This document shows positions 13,467 through 24,700 of a stretch of DNA of 64,000 nt, piece after piece. Both the position numbers and the translations under genes were made by a program. Origin of the DNA: Atrichornis clamosus (taxonomy: Eukaryota; Chordata; Aves; Passeriformes; Menuridae); assembly GCA_013400975.1 (NCBI GenBank), contig WBMZ01012192.1:186001-250000 (forward strand). Direction: 5' to 3'. Each line of letters opens with the position of its first letter. Position 1 is the stretch's first letter. A model generated the notes under the pieces. That model saw nothing but the letters and a program-made list of their open reading frames with translations. It was not told where the DNA came from and searched no databases.

Positions 13467-14526
13467 GCATAGGTAGTTCATGTATATCCAGTTGATTTTA
13501 CTTATTTTAATTTTTGGTAACCACTAGTGTTTCTGTTGTGGGTTATGCTTGCTTTGGAAGCAAAACCCAAACAAAGTTAGGCATTGCTATGTACCCAATC
13601 AAAGCATTTTTAGAGAATCATTATAAAGTTGCAAGTAATTTGGTTTGTCATCAAAGCAATGTGACTAATTTAATTCTGCTTGAAGCCAAGCAGGACTTTT
13701 TCAGAATAAGATTTCTAATTCCTATTAATGTTGACTACCTGTGTGCAGCACCTTTAACTCAGTGTAATAAGTGTTTATGTGATTATGTTAAAGCTGATTA
13801 CAATTATTTAATGATAACTGTGAACCAAAACCAATATATTGTGAGACTATTGAATTGAACATTATCATAATACAAAAAATAACTGAAATGAGGTTTTCTA
13901 TGTCACAGGAAATCTGCAGCATTTTCTTAATGTTTTGGTTCTTAAAGCTAACTTGGGAAATGGATTTCCACTGAACAAAGATGTAGTAAGGAGTGTAACT
14001 GGGCTTCTGTTGTTACTAAAATACAACTTTAAAATTAAATCTATAATTACAAAAGTCTTCAATTCTGATTATCATACGCAGCAACTTCCAGTTCAGTTCA
14101 CTTAGCAAATTACCTAAGTTTTAAGTCAAGATGAAAAGGATGAGCCAGACTGTACAACTCTGTACTTTAAGGGAGGCCTAAATTAGACACCTTCACATAC
14201 CTTTCTCAAGGCAGATGCAGCCAGGCTAGCCTGGTTCCTAGGGACATGGTGCTGCTGCCCAGGACACCCTGCAACAATCTGTTTCTACAGAAGGTGTACC
14301 TAAAAGTACTTACAACACACAACCCCTGAAATTACACAGGATTTTGTACATGTTGTGATGGTAACTGGCTATGCATTGCCAAGGGTCAAAGTATTAATTA
14401 AGCTTTGAAAAGTGAGATGTATCAAAGAGTTACAGGGAGTGAGTTAAAAATGTCAGTCACCTTTGCAAGCTGCTTTGAGTGGATGGGCAGAAGGCAAGAG
14501 AAGAATAACTCATTCCAAACTTTTAC

Positions 14527-14544
14527 TTTTTTTTTTTTTTTTTT
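14527..14544. repeat. T18 homopolymer (A18 in the ADAM23 transcript)
   Basis: 18 T bases on the plus strand within the inferred 3' UTR. Confidence 0.9.
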
Positions 14545-14567
14545 AGTATTTTAAGGCTTATTTAAGT

Positions 14568-14573
14568 TTTTAT
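14568..14573 (-). promoter_or_regulatory. Possible proximal poly(A) signal AATAAA
   Basis: AATAAA on the minus strand about 24 bases before an A18 tract. No GT-rich element follows, so use as a true cleavage site is uncertain. The A-tract could instead cause internal priming in oligo-dT libraries. Confidence 0.3.
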
Positions 14574-15027
14574 TTTACAGAATCTAGACAGGAAAAAAAA
14601 GTAGGTATACTTGAAAGAAAAAGAGCTTGGCACTTCTGTGATTAGTTTGAGAGAGTGTTACTTATATTATGGAAAAGTCTGTATAACAGCCAAAAAAAGT
14701 AATCCAGACTTATAGTCAATACATAGATATGCATTTATACATTTTAATTGTTTTTGGTTTCAAGCATACAAACTTTAGATCACATCTGTTTGGTGTCAGA
14801 ACTCCCTGCATCTGCATGCTATTATCTGCCTCTTTTGAGCAAGCCCAGAACATCTGCTGTACAACATGCTACAGAAAAAAAGGGGAGGAAAAAAACCCAA
14901 AACCAAACCCAACATCAAAAATAGATTTACATAAAGAATAGAACCTTTTTATATGGAAATTCTTTTCTCTCATATATATATATTTATATATAATCTGTGA
15001 AAATGGTACATCAAAATCTTATTTCCA

Positions 15028-15035
15028 TATTTACA
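15028..15035 (-). promoter_or_regulatory. Pumilio-response element candidate in the 3' UTR
   Basis: TGTAAATA on the transcript strand fits the PUM1/PUM2 consensus TGTANATA. A single 8-mer match, so only suggestive. Confidence 0.3.
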
Positions 15036-15722
15036 CTTTCTCCTTCTTGGAAGAATTCCATCCATCATTCACTAGCTTCCATGCCCAGGAGACCAAAACA
15101 AGGTGGACAGTGAGCTCATGGAGCAGGGAACTCTCAAGTCCAGCAGCAGAATGTACTGCATGGCTGGAAAAGCTATTGAAGCCTGGCATTGGCTTCCCAG
15201 TGATTTGTACTTATTGGGCTGCAGATTCTGCTTGGGGTCAGCTTGCTAACTTGGTTGTTTGTATGTGAGCCATGCAGGTTACCCTTTCAAAATTAGCTCC
15301 TCATGCCACTGGAGTTTGATAAGAAAAAGGAAGTCATGCGAACTCAAGTGAAGTCAGAGTGCCAGCAGGCTGGGAAAAGAATCTTCTGCTATTCCATTAT
15401 TTTGGAACAGTTCTCTTATTGCATTTGGTCTGTGTGTCTCGTTCTTAGTTTGAGAAAAGGAAAAATACACCTGATTTTTGAAACAGTTTGCTTGTAACAC
15501 TTGTCAGTTAACATTAACAAGAGAAAGGTGAATAGAGGAAGTATTTCCAACATCTCCAAAAAGGACAGTGTTCTACCAACTCAAATCCCAACATTCCAAC
15601 TTTGTGTTTATAGTTACTGTTCTTATGTTCTTCCTTACTGATTTAGTTCCTGTGCAGCTACAGCAAAGACATCATACCCAAAATCCAGTAGTGCAAGAAG
15701 CAGCTTTTTGAACAGCATTTCT

Positions 15723-15771
15723 TCAGATAGGGCCTTGTTGACTTGGATCGAACCTTCGTTTTTTGACATTT
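15723..15771 (-). CDS. ADAM23: ADAM23 last coding segment (cytoplasmic tail)
   Basis: Residues 647 (split) to 662: [15 protein letters not shown] then TGA at 15725-15723. The pyrimidine-rich tract ends CAATATGGAAG. KKRR follows the membrane span directly and acts as a stop-transfer signal. Mammals have DPTQQGPI. The same exon in the +1 frame stays open to a TAA at 15637-15635. Confidence 0.97.
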
Positions 15772-18700
15772 CTTCCATATTGCATCAAAAGGAGATGAAA
15801 AGAGAAAAATGCACAACATTAGTTAGATATAAGGGGAACAAAGCCATTGTGAAGGTCATAGCAAAGTAAAAGGCTCACACTGAGACAGTTTAACCAGTAA
15901 CTTTTTCAAGGAGTAACTATTTAAGGAATTTGGTTGCATGCTTTCTGTAACAGTATCACGTACTGGTTTCCTTACGCAGTTTAAAGATCATGCTGGCATA
16001 CAGAAATCAATTATTTTTGTACTAGTTCAAGTGGTGCTCTAAATTTGTAGACACAGCTCCAATAACACGTGTATCCACTAGGCCAAGAATGCACACGTTT
16101 ACCTTCAGAGAATGAGTCACGAGTGCCGGGACTGGAAACACTTCAGCCCACGGAGGCTTGAGTTCTCAGAGCAAGCGCCCAGCTCTGGCTACACTAGAAT
16201 TTAGTTTATGTAATCCAGTGACAAAAATGTGAGTGCCTCTGTGAGCTCTTACCACACTATTGACCATTAAGTGCTGTGAATCTTAGTAAGGTAAAAAAGA
16301 CAGCTGAGACATTGCCTTCGAAGGAGACTGGACAGTTTTGTGAGTTGTGTGGTTAGAATTGAATGTTAACAGTGGGCAGCAAGCTGGTGATATCCAATCT
16401 CCTGCGATGTTGATGTCCTATGTCAAACAGCAAGACATTAGGAAGCAACAACAAAAGTTGGGTGCAACCTCCCCAGTCTCTGGCTTTATGTGGGGCATCA
16501 AGCAAGGGGCTCATGCATTTAGTTTTAACATTGGGCATACACACCATCACTGCCACCAAACCAACATGCAAAAAGTACAGAACAGGAATTCATATATTCC
16601 CTAAAGCTACAGACCAACCCCTGGATTTTCAACTTTCTGCAGCCCTGCTGACCACTACCACTGCTACAATATTTATAAATATTCTGTTCACAAGGTTTGT
16701 CTGATGGTTTAAGAGACCAATGAAAGGCAATTTCTTTTTGAGATGACTGCCAGAGGCTGGTAATGCTTGGACATCCTTGGTTTTGTTTTTTATCTTGGAT
16801 ACCTGTGATTGGATTTGTGCAAGATGAATGCTTAAGAATTGCTGGTTTCTAAAAGAAGGTCACTGTATTCATTTCAGTCTTTTCTGCTCCAGAAGAACTG
16901 TACTAAAGCTCCTTTTGAATGAGGCTGACATTACTTCAGTATCTCAGTCCTTCCTCTCTGTATTACAGGTAAATTTGAGATGAGAAAATTAATTTTTCAG
17001 GCCAACTTGCAGAACTGCATGATAGGAGGTATGAATATAATAGAATTCAGTTAAATGTGAGTTGAAGGCTGCTGTGCATCTGCTTGTCCTGCCAGTTTCT
17101 ATAGGAAAAGGACATCTCTGCTGCTCTTGCCCCTACAGCCTCCTCCTTTTAAATACTGTCTGGCATCCTTGAATTCAAGCACTACCAATGAAAAAATAAT
17201 TAGTCAGTCCTTTTAAATCATCAAGGTGCATGAAAAATCCAGGTGACATAACTGGTCCTCCTACTCTATAGAAAGTACCATGTTCCAGTTTGCTTGCAGA
17301 GGAGAAGTCCTTAAAAAGACACTGAATTACATTGTTACGTGAGCTTATTTTAATTAAAGAAATGGACTTTATAAGTCTTAGAACACGATACAGAGGACAG
17401 ATGCTATGCTAGCTTCCCAGTACAATCTAACAAAATCCTTTTGACTTTTATCCTATTAATTCTCTTCTAATCTGATCTCCACTAGTACAAACCTCACCCT
17501 GCATTTTGTGATCTGTCCCAACCATATATTTACTTATTTCCTAGTTTTATTCAGCAGAAATACAGCCTTTGAGGAACAAGATACTGACCAAACCACTGCC
17601 TTTCTTCACTTAGGATATTCTGCTAACAATGTTGTATGAGATAGAGAAGCATGAAGAACTAAAATAAGAGCCTGAAATACGGACCGTGAGTGTCAATAAG
17701 GAAACACAGTACACACGTGCAAAGCTTTAAGGAGAGCTGCCACTTCTCTCTGCTGCGATCAGAGCACTTCAGAGGTGGTCAGGGAGGTGTCACCCTGCAG
17801 AAACTGAAATTCTATTATGATTCCCTGACCTGTTTTAATGACTTTTCTGTTAGACTACTAATTGTCTTCATTTTAGTATTTTAACTTCAATTGGCAAATA
17901 GGACCAGTCTCTCTCTTCCCCAAGAAAATTACAATAAAGGGAAGTAGGGGTGTGGTAGGTTCTGGATATTTCCACCTCTTTATAGCTATGTGTTATAGTA
18001 GTACAAGGTTCCTTCTGCTGTGTTTCAGTTAAATGGTAAGGTGGGGCAGAAGAGTTCTCTGTAGAAGAACACGTAAGAGAATGATGCTGCTTCCTAGTCC
18101 TTTTTTGGTTTATGTGGAAGATCTTAGATCATTCACTACTTCTTTGCATTTAAAGTTTTAATGCCCCTTTAAATAATGAGGGTCAGCTTTTCAGTCTGTA
18201 ATCCAACCAGAAAATTATCTCTAACAAAAAAAAAATTATAGGTGATTCTGCATCAAAAAAGCACACCATGTTCCAGCACATCACTGCCTCTCTAACAGGG
18301 TCATCTTTACAAACAAAAAAATATTTCAGAAAAGAAAAACTGGTTTCAGAAAAGGCTGGATATATGTAAGAAATACCTTGCTGCAATCTGCTGCATTTTT
18401 TTTGTGCAGTTAACAAGGAATGTAGTCACAGAGTACATTACTTGCAAACGTCTGGCTTTGTCTGTGATCACGTAAGTACAAAGCTTTATTTAAAGATTTA
18501 TTCAAACCCAGTATTTTAACCACTTCAACTAACTAATGTTTTCATAGGCATTCCTAAAGCATGGTTCAAATGTTGAAGAAGATCTTAGATAAAGGAACTT
18601 TTGCTACAAAACTGATTCAAATCAACAAAACGAGGGACTAAAATTAGCAACTTAAAATAAGACATTGACCATCTATTCTAGTAATTTGGGAAAAAAGTGA

Positions 18701-21700
18701 GACAATACATCACATCTGATTTTAGCTGATATTTACATAGGAATGACTGGATTTTGGTCCACAATTTATGCTTGATGGAAATGCTGGTAAGGGACCAAAA
18801 CCTCATTCCTCATGAAATCGCCACCAGCATTCCACTGCTTTATCTTGTGAAAACCTTTAGGTTCTAAATGCAACTCCACAGACCAATTAAACTTTGGTAT
18901 CTGTTATATCTGGGTAAGTCTTTGGTTCCTCCATTAATCTTCCATTAAAGGAACAGAAAACCCTGCAGCTCTTTAGCTAAGAACAATTACTGGAAATAGA
19001 TAACTGATTCTAGGCAATTCTATCTGCCACTTTTGTATTCTGCTATAACAAGAAGCAGCTTTTCATGTGCATTTCCACATAATTTTCGCTAGCATTGCCA
19101 CTTAGCAGTGTTGTTACCAAAATTGCTGTTAAAGTCAGTAACAAAAGCATTAATTGAATTATATTACTGCACTAGCTTAGCAGAAGTGAGTATATGCTAG
19201 AAAAAGAAAAGTGTAGGCCCCTGAGCCTATCTACTAGTAAAAATGTCATTCCTATATTAAACACTCTGTACTGAAACTTTTCACAGACTTGCTGCACCAA
19301 AATGAACTTCACATTTCATGAACATTGTACTTCTGTACATTACCTGGCAGAGTTCAGGTAGGAAGATGTAGGACTCCCTTGCTCCTGTCTAAACACCAGC
19401 TTTAAAATATTATGTGAGGCTCAGCTGAGTAAAATCTACTTCTTAACAAGGTTTCCACTGTAACACTAAGCCACCTGAAATGTTTAATAAGATTCTATAC
19501 CCCCTACAGTTGTCAGTTAACTATTTTCTTTCCTATTCTGTCCACCATTAACTTGATTAGAAAAATTAACCTTGGATTCACTCTTGAAACTGGAAGTTTT
19601 CTGTTGCGTTGTTTTTACTTTGTTACTCCAAACTTGCCGTCTCCAAACTTTACACTTCCCGTCCAACCCCCGCCCCCCACCTCAGTTCATGAACAAAGTT
19701 TGCTTAGTTGCAGCTTACGTTTGATATGGACTTGACACCACAGTACCGTATGTTCATATGAACATCTGATAACCTGTGAAACAGAAATCACATCTCCCAG
19801 TTTGTAAAGCATTAGCTACCTTCTCTCGTATTTGCAGAGACTAAATATATCACTCGCTTAAAAAGGAAAAGTTAAAAATCCCTCTTTATTATCCTCATCT
19901 GTCCCTCCAGATCTATCTGGAGCCAAGTATCAGGGGGTCTACATGTGCTAGCCCTCTTTTGTGTATAAGCAGGAAAGCCTTTCTGTTCCCCTCTGACCCC
20001 CAGAAGAAACATGCACTTCAAGCTGTGAGCTAGGCCAGGCCAGTGTATTTGAGGTTCTGCTACAGAATGAACAGTTGTCGCTTGCTCTTGTGAGAGTAAG
20101 AGCTTCAGGAGACATTTCCAATGCAGATCCTCCATAGGGATAATGATATCTTCTACATTTGGCCAAACAAATGACACCAGGATGCAAAGCTGACTACTTG
20201 TGGGAGTAGGTGAGAGGTGTGGAACATGAAGAAGGAATAATAAATTACCTCCTGTGCTGTTTTAGACAGGGAGGGATTCTCCTACTGCTCTGTGTTCATT
20301 CAAGTTCTCGAGCTCCGTGTCTGCTGTCGGCACCGGCCGCTCGCACAGCTGAGGGCAGGGCTGCAGTGCTGAGGCCAAAGGGCAAAGGTGGCCAGGGCAC
20401 AAGGCAGCTTGAAAAGACTCAGAGAAGAACTGACTAATTCTTTTATATTTTAATGACATGTATTATGTTTTCAGCAAAGTACCTTGTGCAATACGAAGGT
20501 ATTATTTAGGGACGAGCACTCTGTCTCTGCAGAGTCTACAAATTGCTATGTAACAGACATATGTCTCTTACAGTAGAAAACTCATCCAAAAGGGTAAGCT
20601 GATTTTTTTTTTTCCCCCTCCAACAAAATCTAGTTAGGTCAATTCCCATGGGAACTCACAATATCAGTGTTTCCAATATTACTGTTTTAAATGTGCATGC
20701 ACTGTTGTTCTCAATAAGCCAAAAATGTTAATAGAAATGTTAATGTAAGCCTTGCAGAAAATTTGGCACTATTTATTAAAAAAGCCAATTGCAGTGAAGT
20801 GCAGGGGAAAAAAACCCCAGTTCTGCAAATAACTGAAATTTTAATGTATTAAGTGCTTTATTTACATAAAAGACAACTAAATACTAAATTATTTTACTGT
20901 TTATAAATATGGAAAATCTCAGCTGTATGAGCTACAATGTAAAAGATATAGGACTATATTAAAACTACCTTATTTAGAGCTGCCTTCTGGTAACTTCTAA
21001 ATACTGGAGGCTGACATAGGGGCATTTATTATACAAATAAGTGGATTGAATTTATTTAACTAAGATGCTAGACAAGAAAAAAACCCCAAACCAACAACCA
21101 CACCAAAAAAATCCCAGCAGCAGAAGGTAGGTGTATCATCAGGAACTAAAAAAACTTATGAAGATCACACACCTGTGCATATAGATGGATGTTTTGATAT
21201 ATTGTGTACTTAATATTTTCTTACTAAAGCAAATGAGGAGCAGTGACTCCCACACCATTAAGTGGCAGCACAGGGACTGTTACTTTCCTCAGAACAAGCA
21301 CTTAGAGAAAAATGATGTGGTGGGTCTTTCTGAGAATACCAACAGTGACAGGCAGTGCAACAGCAAGTAATTGCCTTGTCCAGGAGAAAGGGCAAAGCCT
21401 GACTGCTCTTTTCAGCAGGGCTGGAAGAGATTTGTAAATATTTTTTTCTATATGCATGTTTAGTTAAGGCCAGCTGAAACTTTGAAAATCGAACACACCT
21501 GTTACTGAACACTACTCTGCTCCTTCCACCAGTGACTATTTACACAACATCTTTCATTGTGAAAAAGTTGATCTTGAGTTTGAAAAGTACCACAAGTACA
21601 AGTCCTCAACTTGAAAAGTTGAGTTTGGAAGTACTACTACATTCAAAACAAACACTCCTCAAGACATATCTTTTGGGTGTTTTTCTAACCACTGCAGCCA

Positions 21701-24700
21701 GCTACTGATAACAAAGCTATTAACTGGAAGTGAGAAAAGACCTTGTTCCCTATGTTAGATGAATTCATGAAAATTAAATTAATTCTTTTACTGTTATTCA
21801 ACTTTGCACCCTGATACCATCTGCTATTTTTAAATCCATTTCCTTCTCTTGTTCAGTGTATGTGTAATTTTTTTTTCTTGTTTAAAGCACGTAGTTATCG
21901 TTTGGGGCATTAACTTGGAAATCTTGTAGCAGAAACTCAAAATTTAGTGATGTAAGCAAGAAATAGAAATGCCATAGCCACCGAGGAGAAGACATGCGGC
22001 ATTGCTTACTTAAAGCCCCAGCCTGTGCCCCCAAGGACAATAGCTGCTACCAGGATGGCACCAGCGATGGAGCCTATTATTAGATTGGTGGCACTAGGAC
22101 CTGTGATAAAGGATTATGGTAAGACAGACATAAGAACCAACGACTTTATTCACATTATGTGAAGCATCTGAAGGACAGTCAAACAATTCAAGGAATATAG
22201 ACAGCACACAAGGTGATGCCTCTAGATAATCTCAACAAGCCCAACTTAACTTTTCTTTAACAGAAATGAACAAAGCTGTTGGTCTCTGCATTGTGCTATA
22301 CTGACTTCTACCATAGATGAAAACCTAGTATTAGACAGTGAATTCCATTGCAACTTATTCCAGTATCTGGTGAATGAACAGTCAACAGAGGACACTAAGA
22401 TATTTGTGAATAATTTCTTTAAAATTCCTTAAAATATGAATGCTGTATGTTTTAAGACTACAGCAAGTGAGAAAGGAAAAAATAAATCAAAAAGCCCTGT
22501 CTCTTTTCGTGAACCTCCCTGAAAGTTGTAGATATTTTAATTTCAGCTGAGAGCATCTAGCATCACTTGCTAAGAGTCCAGACTTCCTACAGTTACATCA
22601 ATGCTAAATTTACAAACAAAAGTTGAAATAAAAGCTTATTCCCACTAAGCTTTCCAAACGTCAAAGCATCTCTTCACCATCCTCAAGAAGCTACTGACCA
22701 AAGTGGAGAAGGGTGGAGCAGGAAAAAAGAGCAACAAAAAGAAGCAGCACAAAATATGTTTGTGCAATTTTCTGAAGAGGGCAAGGGAACACCTAACTAA
22801 GATATTAATAATTGACCCTTAAGTGCTCTATTTACACAGGGCACAAGAAAACTGACAATAGGCTTGAGAAACATTTTAATTGCTCTGTACAAAAACTTCC
22901 TATTGCACAGTCTTTGATGTAAAATTAATTGCATCTGAACTCAAGGCAAAATGAAACCACCCAACAGTTCTTCTGCAGCATACTGCACACCTTTTGTTTA
23001 CATATTCAGGAATAGCCTTCAAAAATGCTTCTTACCTCCTAACCCAGTCTCCCCAAACCAACGCTTCTACACAGCAAATGAAATTTTCCTAATTAATTGT
23101 TCTGAAACTCAGTTCAGAAAACTGTCCCACAGCTAACATAAGAAAGACAGAGGAGCAGCCAGAGAGCAGCAAAGAAAGAGCATGGGCAGCTGCAACAACT
23201 GAAAGTTTTAAGCTGTTAGGTTGGTATCACACAACCTCCTGCCCAGCCCCACACTCTACAATTAGCACTTGCCCTAAGTATTAAAATTTACTGCAGCAAC
23301 CTAACTTTATTGCATCCATTACATTTCCCACATCAGTGCTTCTGGAGATTCTGATTAGCTAAAAGAAAACCATGTTTTCAAAATTGCTTCCTGCAGTTCC
23401 TACACAAAGAGTATTCAGGAATACAAATAAAATTCTTGGACTGAAAAAAATATAGTGAGCTATAATGAACAGTGCACAAATTTGACAACAAAAATCAAAA
23501 GGTAATTTTTCACAATTTGGAAGAATGCATCTTATTTGGACTTACCTTTAAAGTCACACCTGGCTCAAATTAACAGGCCTGAGCATGGTGGAGGGTAAAT
23601 GCCATCCCACAGGCATTACGGCTCAAATTAAGGCTTGCTTGCAACAGCAGTCTAATGAGCCTAATGAGCTACCCTATCTGATCGGGATCTGTGGTTTACT
23701 CTGGATTTCATCAAATGATTTCACACAACAAAAGACTGGAAACACAGCAAGTAATTTATCTGTAATAAATTTCAGAAGCCTTAAAAAATTCTAACGCTCA
23801 TTTCTTTCTAGCCATAGAATACTATTTTCCCACTTAAGAGGTACAATGATTAACTGATAGTAACAGAGTCATAAAGTAGATAAAGACATGCCAAATCACC
23901 ATTTTTTGCATCCCTCTTTTCACTATGTTAAATGCCCAGGGGTGTGTATCCATTTCTAATCACAAAATCCACATCTAATCACAAAAAGCAGTTTGTTCTT
24001 TCAATATAGAAAATCAATATTGGTTTTATTTACTGTAAACATGAAAGAATTCAATCAAAATTTAAACAGAAGAGGATAATGTACAAAACAATTAGGTTCA
24101 GTTAATAGAAAAGTATAAAAAACGAAGCTGGTAAGATAGGTATGATGACTAAACAGCAAATGCTTATTTATGAGAATGGAGTCCTCCAGCTGTTGAATTT
24201 CAGTTTCAAAATACAGAGATTTAAGAGGATCACTGGTAAGCCATTTTAAGATGGGCTGTGCACATAAAAGTACTTACAATTATATGACTCCTGTGTATTA
24301 TACCTTACTGTAAGGATCTATGCCTTATGTTTTATTAAGTATTATCAAAGAAATTGTATTATTAATAAACCAGAATTTTGGTACTACTAAATTGACATTT
24401 ATGAAGAAAAGTAAAAATCCATATGTTTCAGGTCAAGAAGCCTCTCCAGTCACTGAACTCAGATGCTTGACATGCAAACCAGAAAAATGAGGAAGGTTTT
24501 AATAACCACCATACTATGAGGTCATTTTCCATCCAGACTATCACAAGTTGCAACACTTTGGTATATTTATTCTTTCCACCACACTACTGCTATAAATGCT
24601 GCAGACAGATTAATCAGGAGGAAACTCCTACAGATAACTGCCTGGCACACCACCTTTTCCTGCAAGGAAACTGCTCCGGCATGGCAATCATACCTCCCTG

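Larger units (their letters stand above)
13440..15722 (-). other. ADAM23: ADAM23 3' untranslated region
   Basis: About 2.28 kb from the stop to the inferred cleavage site. It is AT-rich, with a Pumilio-type TGTAAATA (15035-15028), an (AT)n tract near 14971-14990 and an A18 tract on the transcript strand (14544-14527). The distal end is inferred from a good poly(A) signal; shorter forms are possible. Confidence 0.65.

Noticed and set aside
13514..13858. 114-codon plus-strand open frame
   Set aside because: It is antisense to the inferred ADAM23 3' UTR, with no recognisable domain and an AT-rich chance-like composition.
20310..20410. Small GC-rich patch in the last ADAM23 intron as a possible promoter
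   Set aside because: Short, with few CpGs, no motif cluster and no splice donor of the right kind; not enough to call.
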